A stretch of DNA of 12,848 nucleotides, from positions 1-12,848 of the forward strand of contig CAMNMO010000046.1 in NCBI GenBank assembly GCA_946544695.1, written 5' to 3'. This stretch comes from an uncultured Ruminococcus sp. GTDB lineage: Bacteria; Bacillota; Clostridia; Oscillospirales; Ruminococcaceae. Below the pieces are notes generated by a model that did no database searches, was not told where the DNA came from, and was given only the letters and a program-made list of their open reading frames with translations. This document shows positions 1 to 7,261 of this stretch, one piece after another. Position numbers and translations under genes: made by a program. How positions within the stretch are numbered: the first letter of the stretch is position 1; the number at the start of each line of letters is the position of its first letter.

Positions 1-5
1 ACCTG

Positions 6-233
6 ATGCCCGAAAGAAAAACCGAGACCTACACCATGCACATTAACGGCATGAGGTGCCCCCACTGCGAAGCCACCGTCAAAAAGGTGCTTGAATCCTT
101 TGATGAAGTGGACGAAGCTGTGTGCAGCTTCAAAGAGGGCACAGCAGTGCTTTCACTCAATGCCCCCATATCAGAACTTTCCGCAATGGAAGAAGCTGTG
201 ACCAAGAAGGGCTATGAGGTCGTAAAAGTGTAG
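6..233 (+). CDS. Heavy-metal-associated (HMA) domain protein, CopZ-like
   Basis: A 75-residue protein made almost entirely of one HMA fold. The metal site is GMRCPHC, with Cys18 and Cys21 in the MXCXXC pattern that binds Cu(I) and related soft metals in copper chaperones and in the N-terminal domains of P1B-type ATPases. There is no signal peptide or membrane segment, so it should act in the cytoplasm by handing metal to an ATPase or regulator. The ATG overlaps an upstream TGA in the arrangement TGATG at bases 4-8, which suggests translational coupling to a gene left of the window; a copper ATPase is the obvious guess but is not visible. A second in-frame ATG at base 36 (before HINGMRC) would still keep the whole metal site. 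The family call is firm; the metal is inferred. Confidence 0.88.
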   Translation: MPERKTETYTMHINGMRCPHCEATVKKVLESFDEVDEAVCSFKEGTAVLSLNAPISELSAMEEAVTKKGYEVVKV

Positions 234-279
234 GAACATTCCCTTTGTACGCCATCGTAAAAATGCAGTGTGTCGGCAG

Positions 280-300
280 AGCGCCGCAAACTGCGCTTTT
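280..300 (+). terminator. Weak hairpin, possible terminator after the HMA gene
   Basis: AGCGC at 280-284 can pair with GCGCT at 293-297 around an 8-nt loop, followed by TTT and then GTGT. The stem is only 5 bp and the U run is short, so this is a tentative terminator for the metal-chaperone transcript. The rest of 234-342 shows no gene. Confidence 0.35.
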
Positions 301-342
301 GTGTATATCATGTGCTAAAATGCCGAAAAATAAGGCTCGCTA

Positions 343-371
343 TTGACAGCGGGAGTTTATTCTGGTATAAT
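343..371 (+). promoter_or_regulatory. glmS promoter, consensus with extended -10
   Basis: TTGACA (343-348), a 17-nt spacer and TATAAT (366-371), with TG two bases before the -10 (363-364). This is a full match to the housekeeping sigma-A consensus plus an extended -10. Transcription should begin near 378, giving a leader of about 165 nt. The first transcribed bases can fold into a small hairpin, GGTG (379-382), TTTTT loop, CACC (388-391), which may protect the 5' end. Confidence 0.85.
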
Positions 372-456
372 CATACTAGGTGTTTTTCACCGTTATTTAA
401 TAAGATGGAAACATTTTTTTCGGCACGCTTTATTTTATAGCATGATACCCTGTCTG

Positions 457-489
457 CACATCATACCGAGCGGCAGTTCGGGTGATGTG
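457..489 (+). promoter_or_regulatory. Stable stem-loop in the glmS 5' leader
   Basis: CACATCA (457-463) pairs perfectly with TGATGTG (483-489). Inside it, CCGA (466-469) pairs with TCGG (478-481) around an 8-nt loop. No U tract follows, so it is not an intrinsic terminator. It lies about 40 nt before the ribosome site (GGAGGT, 530-535). It does not resemble the glmS ribozyme core as I know it. A regulatory or mRNA-stability role is inference. Confidence 0.55.
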
Positions 490-543
490 TGTAAATGCCG
501 GGCTTATCTGAAAAGTGTGCTGTGATCTGGGAGGTATATAAAC

Positions 544-2382
544 ATGTGCGGAATAGTTGGATTTACAGGTATGCGCCAGGCTGCACCCGTGCTGCTGGAC
601 GGACTGTCCAAGCTGGAATACAGAGGTTATGATTCAGCAGGCATCGCAGTGCGTGACGGCGACAAGGATACCGAGATAATAAAGGAAAAAGGCAAGCTGG
701 CGGTGCTTATCAACATGACCGACGGCGGCAAGGCAGTAAAGGGCTGCTGCGGCATAGGTCACACCAGGTGGGCGACCCACGGTGAGCCTTCTGCCCTCAA
801 TGCGCACCCGCATGCCACCGATGATGAGAATGTCATCGCTGTGCATAACGGCATAATCGAGAATTATCAGGAACTTAAAGAAAAGCTTGTCAAGGCAGGT
901 TACACCTTCAAGTCGCAGACCGATACAGAGGTGGCTGTAAAGCTGGTGGATTATTATTACCGCAAGTACGGCGAGGGTCCTGTTGATTCCATCGCAAGGG
1001 CAATGATACGTATACGTGGCAGCTATGCGCTGTGCGTGATGTTCAAGGAGTATCCCGAGGAGATATACACCGCCCGCAAGGACAGCCCCATGATAATCGG
1101 CATAGCTGACGGCGAGACCTATGTGGCATCTGATGTTCCTGCCATACTCAAGTATACAAGGAACGTTTACTACATCGGCAATCAGGAGATAGCTAAGCTT
1201 TCAAAGGGCAGCGTCACCTTCTATAATATTGAGCGTGAGGAGATCGAAAAGGAACTCACCGAGATAAAGTGGAATGCAGAGGCAGCTGAAAAGGGCGGCT
1301 ATGAGCATTTCATGCTAAAGGAGATACACGAGCAGCCTAAGGTCATCAGGGACACCATAAATTCCGTTGTGAAGGACGGCAATATAGTGCTTGATGAATT
1401 CGGTCTGACCGATGATGAAGTAAAGGCACTCAGCCAGATATACATAGTAGCCTGCGGTTCGGCATACCATGTCGGCGTGGCAGCGCAGTATGTCATAGAG
1501 GAACTGACCACCATACCTGTAAGAGTTGAACTTGCGAGCGAATTCAGATACAGGAAAATGCCCCTTGCAAAGAACAGCCTTGTGGTGATAATCAGCCAGT
1601 CGGGCGAAACTGCCGACAGCCGTGCCGCACTGACACTTGCAAAGGAAAACGGCATCAAGACGCTGGGCATAGTAAACGTTGTGGGCTCGAACATTGCAAG
1701 AGATGCCGACAATGTGTTCTACACACTGGCAGGTCCCGAAATATCCGTTGCGACCACAAAGGCTTACAGCACACAGCTTATCGCATCATATCTGCTGGCA
1801 ATGCAGTTTGCTAAGGTGCGTGGCGAGATAACCGAAGAAAGGTTCGCTGAACTGCTGGAGGAACTCAACACTATCCCCGATAAGGTGGCAAAGATACTGG
1901 AGGATAAGGAGAGAATGCAGTGGTTCGCAGCAAAGTTTGCAAATATCCACGATGCATTCTTCATCGGCAGAGGTATCGACTATGCAGTCAGCCTGGAGGG
2001 TTCGCTGAAGATGAAGGAGATAAGCTATATCCATTCGGAGGCTTACGCAGCAGGCGAACTGAAGCACGGTCCCATCTCGCTGATAGAGAAAGGCACACTG
2101 GTCATCAGCGTGCTGACTCAGCAGGACCTGTTTGAAAAGACAGTTTCCAACATGGTCGAGTGCAAGTCGAGGGGCGCATACATCATGGGTCTGACCTCTT
2201 ACGGCAATTACAGCGTTGAGGATACCGCAGACTTCACAGCCTACGTGCCCAAGACCGACCCGCTGTTTGCGGCAAGCCTTGCAGTGGTACCGCTGCAGCT
2301 GCTTGGCTACTACATCTCAGTCGCTAAGGGACTTGATGTTGACAAGCCGAGAAACCTCGCAAAGAGCGTTACAGTAGAATAA
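544..2382 (+). CDS. glmS: Glutamine-fructose-6-phosphate aminotransferase (isomerizing)
   Basis: Makes glucosamine-6-phosphate from fructose-6-phosphate and glutamine, the first committed step toward UDP-GlcNAc for peptidoglycan; cytoplasmic. The 612-residue length is normal. The start MCGIVG gives the class II amidotransferase nucleophile Cys2 once Met is removed. The glutaminase domain covers roughly residues 2-220, with GHTRWATHG and the HNGIIEN motif. Two SIS sugar-isomerase domains follow (about 285-430 and 455-600), with ACGSAYH, SQSGETADS and ELKHGPISLIE. The C-terminus PRNLAKSVTVE is the family's conserved tail that shapes the active site. The ATG is supported by GGGAGGT 8 nt upstream. 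The gene is monocistronic, between its own consensus promoter and a strong terminator. In many Firmicutes glmS is controlled by a self-cleaving ribozyme in the leader; I cannot find one here. Confidence 0.98.
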   Translation: MCGIVGFTGMRQAAPVLLDGLSKLEYRGYDSAGIAVRDGDKDTEIIKEKGKLAVLINMTDGGKAVKGCCGIGHTRWATHGEPSALNAHPHATDDENVIAVHNGIIENYQELKEKLVKAGYTFKSQTDTEVAVKLVDYYYRKYGEGPVDSIARAMIRIRGSYALCVMFKEYPEEIYTARKDSPMIIGIADGETYVASDVPAILKYTRNVYYIGNQEIAKLSKGSVTFYNIEREEIEKELTEIKWNAEAAEKGGYEHFMLKEIHEQPKVIRDTINSVVKDGNIVLDEFGLTDDEVKALSQIYIVACGSAYHVGVAAQYVIEELTTIPVRVELASEFRYRKMPLAKNSLVVIISQSGETADSRAALTLAKENGIKTLGIVNVVGSNIARDADNVFYTLAGPEISVATTKAYSTQLIASYLLAMQFAKVRGEITEERFAELLEELNTIPDKVAKILEDKERMQWFAAKFANIHDAFFIGRGIDYAVSLEGSLKMKEISYIHSEAYAAGELKHGPISLIEKGTLVISVLTQQDLFEKTVSNMVECKSRGAYIMGLTSYGNYSVEDTADFTAYVPKTDPLFAASLAVVPLQLLGYYISVAKGLDVDKPRNLAKSVTVE

Positions 2383-2390
2383 TAAAACGA

Positions 2391-2418
2391 CCCCCGTGTG
2401 ATGAACTTCACACGGGGG
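2391..2418. terminator. Strong bidirectional terminator between glmS and the GH8 gene
   Basis: CCCCCGTGTGA (2391-2401) and TCACACGGGGG (2408-2418) form a perfect 11-bp stem with a 6-nt loop. On the plus strand TATATATTT follows; on the minus strand the stem is followed by TCGTTTTATT. It can therefore end both convergent transcripts: glmS (stop at 2382) and the minus-strand GH8 gene (stop at 2435). Confidence 0.92.
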
Positions 2419-2434
2419 TATATATTTGTAATTG

Positions 2435-3592
2435 TCACCAGATGCGGTAATTTCCGCTGAGTGCCAGGAATGCGAACATGTACAGGCAGTTGTCATAATA
2501 ACGCCTGTCGCCTGTGCGCAGGGGAGTCTCCCAGAAGCGCTGTACCCATTCTGCTGCCAGCTTTACTTTGGGGTCATCAGCTGTCAGCGACAGCTTTTCG
2601 CCCACCGCCAGCGAACCCTGTGCAGTCGCAGCAAGCATTCCCACAGGGTGCAGTGCGGGCTGTTCAAGCCTTGTGCCGTCCACCTCGTAGGTCATGAAAG
2701 GTTCGTCCTTGTTGACAACGCCCAGCGTATGCTGAAGTCTTTCAACAGCCGCAAAATGTCCTGCGTCCTTGCCGAACCACGCAGCATCAAGTCCGATGTT
2801 CGCTGCGGTGCGGTAAGCATCGCTGTAAAACCAGTCGTGCCTGTCAGCTGCCCACGGCAGTTTGCGTGACATGGGTGAACCGTCAAACTCGCCGTACTCG
2901 GGATTCATGCCCGTTACAGGGTGGCATGACCTTGCTATGTAATCACGGCTAGCCTCTGCTGCCTCAGCAAAGAACTGCCTGTCCTCCTCATAAGCCCACT
3001 TTGCAAAAAGCTCGTAAAAATGCGGCAGATGGTATGAAGCATCACTGAAATCGCAGGCGGGTCCGAACAGTATCAGCTTGTTCTCCCTGTTCCACATAGG
3101 TGCACCTGTCCTGCCGTTCTCGCCCTTGTGTATACAGCTGTGCAGCAGTTCCTGTGCTTCGTGGGTGTAGTTGAATATGCCCTCGCCGTCGCCCCAGCGG
3201 TGTGCCGCAAAAAACAGCGCCATCGCATAGAACTCCTCACCGTCGGGTGCGGGTCCGTCTGAATTGCGTGAGCCGTCAGTTTTGCAGGACCACGCAAAAT
3301 AGCCCTCGTTCCAGCCTTCCTCCATGAACATGTATGTCTTTGACCATTTCCATATCTTATCGAAGATATCTTTTCTGTCCAGCTGTACAGCCATCATCAT
3401 GCCGTAGGACATTCCTTCGGTGCGGGCATCGTGGTTGCCTGTATCCTCGAAATATCCCATGTCATCAGTGGCATGATAAAAGCTGTCCTCACCGAAGAAA
3501 AAGTCCTGTACCAGCTTTTCCAGCCTTGCATCTATCTCATCAGCGGACTTGCCTATCTCGGCAAACGCATTGCGGTATATCTTGTTTTCCAT
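2435..3592 (-). CDS. GH8 reducing-end xylose-releasing exo-oligoxylanase
   Basis: A 385-residue glycoside hydrolase family 8 protein matching the Rex type (EC 3.2.1.156), which removes xylose from the reducing end of short xylo-oligosaccharides. No signal peptide is present, so it should work in the cytoplasm on imported oligosaccharides from plant xylan. EGMSYGMMMAV (Glu59) carries the general acid; DGPAPDGEEFYAMAL (about 112-126) is the conserved aspartate region lining the catalytic subsite; FYSDAYR (Asp258, or nearby Asp253 in RHDW) should supply the base. Many aromatic residues (WKWSK, WNEGYFAW) fit the (alpha/alpha)6 barrel. The start is supported by AGGAGGG (forward 3597-3603) 4 nt upstream. 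It has its own promoter and a likely operator, consistent with induction by xylan breakdown products. GH8 is certain; Rex specificity rather than another GH8 activity is likely from length and the lack of secretion signal. Confidence 0.9.
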   Translation of the reverse strand: MENKIYRNAFAEIGKSADEIDARLEKLVQDFFFGEDSFYHATDDMGYFEDTGNHDARTEGMSYGMMMAVQLDRKDIFDKIWKWSKTYMFMEEGWNEGYFAWSCKTDGSRNSDGPAPDGEEFYAMALFFAAHRWGDGEGIFNYTHEAQELLHSCIHKGENGRTGAPMWNRENKLILFGPACDFSDASYHLPHFYELFAKWAYEEDRQFFAEAAEASRDYIARSCHPVTGMNPEYGEFDGSPMSRKLPWAADRHDWFYSDAYRTAANIGLDAAWFGKDAGHFAAVERLQHTLGVVNKDEPFMTYEVDGTRLEQPALHPVGMLAATAQGSLAVGEKLSLTADDPKVKLAAEWVQRFWETPLRTGDRRYYDNCLYMFAFLALSGNYRIW

Positions 3593-3626
3593 TATACCCT
3601 CCTGTTAAAAGCATAAGTTTGTATCT

Positions 3627-3651
3627 ATATGTTCAACATATTTTAACATAT
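3627..3651 (-). promoter_or_regulatory. Operator-like repeats overlapping the GH8 promoter
   Basis: Read on the minus strand, ATATGTT occurs twice as direct repeats exactly 10 bp apart (forward 3645-3651 and 3635-3641). The second copy forms a perfect 15-bp palindrome with AACATAT, ATATGTTGAACATAT (forward 3627-3641). The palindrome runs from the end of the -10 box across the expected transcription start, the usual position for a repressor. The binding family is unknown; LacI-, ROK/XylR- or AraC-type sugar regulators are candidates. Confidence 0.6.
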
Positions 3652-3669
3652 CAGGTATTGCTATGTCAA
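3640..3669 (-). promoter_or_regulatory. Promoter of the GH8 exo-oligoxylanase gene
   Basis: On the minus strand TTGACA (forward 3664-3669), an 18-nt spacer and TAAAAT (forward 3640-3645), preceded by TGT, which makes an extended -10. Transcription should start near 3633, leaving a leader of about 40 nt before the ATG at 3592. No terminator is evident between the cytidine deaminase stop (3735) and this promoter, so some read-through from upstream is possible. Confidence 0.75.
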
Positions 3670-3734
3670 GTCAGACATTGCGCTATATCCAATGTACTTC
3701 GTGGTGTGCTGACAGCCGCATCATTTTACGTTTA

Positions 3735-4118
3735 TCATAAAGCGAACCTGCTGGGCATAAGGTCGTTGAGGGTGCGCACGCCGTCTGTCAGTATTATGCG
3801 GAAGTCTCCGCCGCAGAATTCGCTCATGACCTGTAAGCAGGCACCGCAGGGGAAGCAGGGCTGTGAAAGGTCGCTGCCCTTTTCGCCGCCCGCAACAGCA
3901 ATGGCGGAAAACTCTGTGCAGCCCTCGGAAACTGCTTTGAATATGGCAGTGCGCTCAGCGCAGTTGGTCAGCGAGAATGAACCGTTCTCGATGTTGCAGC
4001 CTGTAAAGACCCTGCCGTCCCTGCACAGCAGCGCCGCCCCCACGCTGAAACCCGAATATTTGCAGTATGAATCCTGTGCGGCTTTTTTTGCCAGTTCGAT
4101 AAGTTCGTTGTCAGTCAT
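3735..4118 (-). CDS. cdd: Cytidine deaminase
   Basis: Deaminates cytidine and deoxycytidine to uridine and deoxyuridine in pyrimidine salvage; cytoplasmic. The 127 residues match the short, homotetrameric zinc-dependent type. TNCAERTA gives zinc ligand Cys53 and the proton-shuttling Glu55; PCGAC gives Cys91 and Cys94. The ribose-binding GCNIENGSF segment (Asn42, Glu44) and the N-terminal YSGFSVGAAL block are both present. The start is supported by AGGAGG (forward 4127-4132) 8 nt upstream. It is apparently alone in its transcript, driven by a consensus promoter and divergent from the cysteine desulfurase gene. Nothing is missing from the active site. Confidence 0.97.
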   Translation of the reverse strand: MTDNELIELAKKAAQDSYCKYSGFSVGAALLCRDGRVFTGCNIENGSFSLTNCAERTAIFKAVSEGCTEFSAIAVAGGEKGSDLSQPCFPCGACLQVMSEFCGGDFRIILTDGVRTLNDLMPSRFAL

Positions 4119-4167
4119 AAGTCAGTCCTCCTTTTCGGGGAAAGTTTCCACGGAAATTTATGCTATC

Positions 4168-4197
4168 ATTATATCACCCGCTGCGGCAGACTGTCAA
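4168..4197 (-). promoter_or_regulatory. cdd promoter, extended -10
   Basis: On the minus strand TTGACA (forward 4192-4197), an 18-nt spacer and TATAAT (forward 4168-4173), preceded by TGA. Both boxes match the consensus. It lies about 50 nt upstream of the cdd start codon. Confidence 0.85.
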
Positions 4198-4283
4198 GCC
4201 TTTAGCGATCCGACTTTTCAGATCTGCAAGATACGCCGGAAAAAAGCACGTTACGGGACTTTTTGCATGTTCACACAATCAGG

Positions 4284-4312
4284 TTGAAATGCGCCGCAGG
4301 ATATGTTATAAT
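4284..4312 (+). promoter_or_regulatory. Promoter of the cysteine desulfurase-thiI pair
   Basis: TTGAAA (4284-4289), a 17-nt spacer and TATAAT (4307-4312), with TG at 4304-4305 as an extended -10. The start site should be near 4319, so the leader is about 68 nt. It is back to back with the cdd promoter; about 86 bp separate the two -35 boxes (4198-4283), and I see nothing definite there. Confidence 0.8.
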
Positions 4313-4386
4313 AAAAGTTATGTTAAATTGAGAAACGACTGCCCCTCTGACATCAGTATAAGGGACAGCAGAAAGGACTGAGCAAA

Positions 4387-5517
4387 GTGATATATCTTGA
4401 CAACGCCGCCACCACCAGACCTTGTGAGGCTGCGGTCAAAGGTGTTATGAAAGGACTTGAGGTGTTTGGCAATCCGTCCAGCCTGCACCGCTGCGGTGTG
4501 GACGCCGAACTGCTGGTCAGCGATGCAAGGCACAGCATAGCCGAAAGCATAGGCTGTCTCGATGAGGAGATATTCTTCACCTCGGGTGCGACGGAAAGCA
4601 GCAATACCGCTATTTTCGGGGCTTATAAGTCACAGGGAAAGAGAAAGCACTGCGTTGTCACCACAGCGGTCGAACACCCTGCCACCGCAAGACCCATAGA
4701 TGAACTGGAAAGACTGGGCTGCAAAGTGGTGCGTATCTCGCCCGATGAGAACGGAGTGATATCCCCCGAATGCATCGTGAATGCGGTGAATGAGGATACT
4801 TTCCTTGTCAGCATGATGTTTGTCAACAACGAGACAGGCGCCGTGCTGCCTATAAGCAAAGCGTTTGCTGCCATTCACAGGCGTTTCCCGAAGGTCATCA
4901 CCCACTGCGACTGCGTGCAGGGCTACATGAAACTGCCCATCAAGGCTAAGACCCTCGGTGCAGATCTCATCTCGCTCAGTGCACACAAGATCTGCGGACC
5001 TAAAGGCATCGGTGCGCTGTATGTCCGCAAGGGTCTGCACCTGCCCGCATTCATGCTTGGCGGCGGACAGGAAAAGGGTCAGCGGTCGGGTACCGAATCT
5101 GTGCCGCTGATATGCGGTTTCGGTGAAGCAGTGAAGCTTTACGGCGGCAGCATCGCAGAAAGGCTTGAAAAGGCAAAAAAACTTGAAAACAAGCTGTTTG
5201 AACTCTGCGAAAAGAACGGCGGCATAAGCATCAACTATCGTGGCGAAAAGTCACCTTATGTCAACAGCATATCGGTGGACGGTCTGAGATCCGAGGTGCT
5301 GCTGCACTATCTTGAAAAGCGTGAGATATTCGTTTCCAGCGGTTCGGCATGTTCTAAGGGCAAAAAAAGCGGAGTGCTGGCTGAGTTCAGGATACCTGTA
5401 CAGAATATGGATACCACCCTGCGCATAAGCTTTTCACCCGATACCACCGAAGAAGATCTGCTGGGCTTGATGGAAGGCATAGAAGCCGCCCAGCAGGAAC
5501 TGGCAAGGATAAAGTAA
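4387..5517 (+). CDS. Cysteine desulfurase, NifS/IscS family (NifZ-like partner of ThiI)
   Basis: A PLP enzyme that takes sulfur from cysteine as an enzyme-bound persulfide and passes it on. At 376 residues it has YLDNAATT at the N-terminus, the cofactor-stacking histidine in VEHPA (His97), Asp175 and Gln178 in the HCDCVQ segment, the Schiff-base lysine in SAHKICGPKG (Lys201), GQRSGTES, and the catalytic loop SSGSACSKG with Cys322. It starts at GTG (4387), supported by AAAGGA 9 nt upstream; the next Met is at residue 21, past the conserved N-terminus. The neighbour is thiI, 144 nt downstream on the same strand. In Bacillus subtilis the desulfurase beside thiI (NifZ) serves tRNA 4-thiouridine formation, so the same job is inferred here rather than general Fe-S assembly. 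No Fe-S scaffold gene is visible nearby. Confidence 0.93.
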   Translation: MIYLDNAATTRPCEAAVKGVMKGLEVFGNPSSLHRCGVDAELLVSDARHSIAESIGCLDEEIFFTSGATESSNTAIFGAYKSQGKRKHCVVTTAVEHPATARPIDELERLGCKVVRISPDENGVISPECIVNAVNEDTFLVSMMFVNNETGAVLPISKAFAAIHRRFPKVITHCDCVQGYMKLPIKAKTLGADLISLSAHKICGPKGIGALYVRKGLHLPAFMLGGGQEKGQRSGTESVPLICGFGEAVKLYGGSIAERLEKAKKLENKLFELCEKNGGISINYRGEKSPYVNSISVDGLRSEVLLHYLEKREIFVSSGSACSKGKKSGVLAEFRIPVQNMDTTLRISFSPDTTEEDLLGLMEGIEAAQQELARIK

Positions 5518-5661
5518 GCATAGAACACTTGTTTTATACTATATTAAAAGGGCAGGCTGAAATACACCTGAATGTCTGTCGGGAAAATATCACAAGCGGT
5601 AAATATAAATGTCTGGCACTGTAACAGAAAACGACAAATTTTTCGTAAAGGAGAAGTTATA

Positions 5662-6840
5662 ATGAAAGAAATAATTCTTTGCAAATATGGTGAGATAGCC
5701 CTGAAGGGTCTCAATAAAAGCACTTTCGAGAGTATGATGGTAAGGACGATAAAGCGCAGACTGGCAAGCGCAGGTGAGTTCAGAGTAACTAAATCACAGT
5801 CCACACTGTATGTTGAACCGCTGGGTGAAGACCCCGATGTTGATGAATTTGAGGACAGGCTGTCGAAAATTTTCGGCATAGTAAAGCTTTGCAGAAGCGG
5901 CGCTGTTGAAAAGGACATCAAAGTCATCTGCGAAAAAGCCCCCGAGTACCTTGCAGATGTGCTGGACGGTGCAAGGACATTCAAGGTCAACGCAAGGCGT
6001 TCCGATAAGAAGTTCCCGCTGAAATCCCCCGAGATATGCGCTGAACTGGGCGGTGCCATACTTGAAAAGTTCCCCCACCTCGAAGTTGATGTGCATGACC
6101 CGCAGGTCACTGTCACCGTCGAAGTCCGTGAGGACTATGCTTTCATTCACTCCGACCCCGTTGACGGTGCGGGCGGAATACCTGTCGGTTCCAGCGGACA
6201 TGCCATGCTGCTGCTTTCGGGCGGTATAGATTCGCCCGTTGCAGGCTATATGATGGCAAGGCGTGGCGCAGTTGTCGAGGCGATACATTTTGAGGCACCT
6301 CCCTATACTTCCGACAGGGCACGCATGAAGGTCGAAAAACTGGCTGAACTGATGACCGCATACTGCGGCGATATCAAGTTCTTCTGTGTACCCTTCACCG
6401 AGATACAGATGAAGCTGAAAGCCAACTGCCCCGAGGAACTTTTCACCATTCTCATGCGCCGACTCATGATGGAGATAGCACAGCGTGTCTGCGAAAAGGA
6501 AGGCGATATCCAGGCACTCATCACAGGCGAAAGTCTCGGTCAGGTCGCAAGCCAGACCATGTATGCTATGGTGTGCACCGATGCTGCATGCCGCATGCCC
6601 GTGTTCAGACCCTGTGTTGGTCTCGATAAGGCAGAGATAATCGAAACTGCCCGTAAAATAGGCACTTTTGAGACCTCCATACTGCCCTATGAGGACTGCT
6701 GCACAGTGTTCACACCCAAGCACCCCAAGACCAGACCCAGCCTTGAAGAAGTCGAAAAGGCACAGGCAAGCTTCGATTTTGAACCCTATATCAAGGAAGC
6801 TGTCGAGGGTACTACCGTAAGGCTGATAAAGAACAGGTAG
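5662..6840 (+). CDS. thiI: tRNA 4-thiouridine sulfurtransferase ThiI, no rhodanese domain
   Basis: Adenylates uridine 8 of tRNA and replaces its oxygen with sulfur, giving the near-UV-sensitive s4U; in some bacteria ThiI also feeds thiazole synthesis. The 392 residues contain an N-terminal ferredoxin-like region (about 1-60), a THUMP tRNA-binding domain (about 60-165) and a PP-loop ATPase domain with SGGIDSP (186-192) and TGESLGQVASQT (288-299). PYEDCC (Cys346/Cys347) lies where the catalytic cysteine of the PP-loop domain is expected. The protein ends soon after, so the C-terminal rhodanese domain of the Escherichia coli enzyme is absent; sulfur must come directly from a desulfurase, matching the gene upstream. 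The frame stays open upstream to 5572, but the ATG at 5662 is chosen because AAAGGAG lies 8 nt before it and MKEIILCKYGEIALKG is the conserved start. Confidence 0.97.
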   Translation: MKEIILCKYGEIALKGLNKSTFESMMVRTIKRRLASAGEFRVTKSQSTLYVEPLGEDPDVDEFEDRLSKIFGIVKLCRSGAVEKDIKVICEKAPEYLADVLDGARTFKVNARRSDKKFPLKSPEICAELGGAILEKFPHLEVDVHDPQVTVTVEVREDYAFIHSDPVDGAGGIPVGSSGHAMLLLSGGIDSPVAGYMMARRGAVVEAIHFEAPPYTSDRARMKVEKLAELMTAYCGDIKFFCVPFTEIQMKLKANCPEELFTILMRRLMMEIAQRVCEKEGDIQALITGESLGQVASQTMYAMVCTDAACRMPVFRPCVGLDKAEIIETARKIGTFETSILPYEDCCTVFTPKHPKTRPSLEEVEKAQASFDFEPYIKEAVEGTTVRLIKNR

Positions 6841-7195
6841 TCCGGACGCCGAGAGATGAATGCAGTTTATCCTATAAAAATTGTTTCATATTCTTATATA
6901 AACGGCTGTCCTGCAAGGTGTACAAAAAACCTCTCAATTTGTACAATTTGACAATGGCTCGATTTGGTTACAGGCAGGTTACGATGTTTCCGATTTTTAA
7001 GATTTGTGTACGCTTTTTTGTACCGGATTATTGTGAAAAACAGGTGACAGAATGTGACGCTGCCCCGAAATTCCGAGGTTTTTAAAGTGATAAAAGTCCG
7101 AAAAATCAAACACAAAGATTAAAAATATGTAACAAAAACGTTACAATAAATGGAAAAGATTTCCTGTTTCATTAGTTTGAATTGATATGTGAGTT
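6841..7195. other. AT-rich intergenic region with multiple inverted repeats
   Basis: I see no convincing gene here. The region holds TGTACAAA (6919-6926) with its exact inverse TTTGTACA (6938-6945), a further TTTTTTGTAC at 7014-7023, a direct repeat GGTTAC (6966-6971 and 6977-6982, 11 bp apart), TGTAAC (7128-7133) facing GTTACA (7140-7145), and a small hairpin GGAAA/TTTCC (7152-7164). No strong terminator for thiI is visible; the best candidate is an imperfect stem in CCCCGAAATTCCGAGG before TTTTT, around 7064-7084. Confidence 0.5.
7128..7145. promoter_or_regulatory. Inverted repeat upstream of the PncC-family gene
   Basis: TGTAAC, 6 nt, GTTACA: a perfect 6-bp dyad spanning 18 bp. It overlaps a possible -10 box TACAAT (7142-7147) with a weak -35 TTAAAA (7119-7124) 17 nt upstream, so it could be a repressor site for the following operon. 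The regulator is unknown. Confidence 0.4.
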
Positions 7196-7201
7196 TATAA
7201 T
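7196..7201 (+). promoter_or_regulatory. Possible -10 box for the pncC-sortase operon
   Basis: TATAAT at 7196-7201 is a perfect -10, but no good -35 lies at 16-18 nt (the hexamer at 17 nt is TAGTTT). If used, transcription starts near 7208, which rules out the in-frame ATG at 7202 as a start and favours the ATG at 7262. Confidence 0.4.
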
Positions 7202-7261
7202 ATGTTCAAAAACAGGGCGATTTTTTTGTGTGAAGTGCTAGTAAAAAGCGGGGTTTGTCAG

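Noticed and set aside
343..525. Open frame of 60 codons beginning at TTG before glmS
   Set aside because: Its start is the TTGACA promoter box itself; it has no ribosome site and lies mostly in the glmS leader.
234..543. glmS ribozyme
   Set aside because: AGCGCC occurs at 280-285 but lies upstream of the promoter, and the rest of the ribozyme core is not seen.
3334..4287. Plus-strand open frame of 317 codons
   Set aside because: It runs antisense across the ends of two clear minus-strand genes and their promoters; its sequence is Ser/Pro/Arg/Cys-rich shadow coding with no recognisable domain.
5794..6723. Minus-strand open frame of 309 codons
   Set aside because: Fully antisense to thiI, no domain, no ribosome site; an artefact of codon bias in the real gene.
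6894..7115. Minus-strand open frame of 73 codons in the intergenic region
   Set aside because: No supported start signal or recognisable domain; the AT-rich repeats explain the region better.
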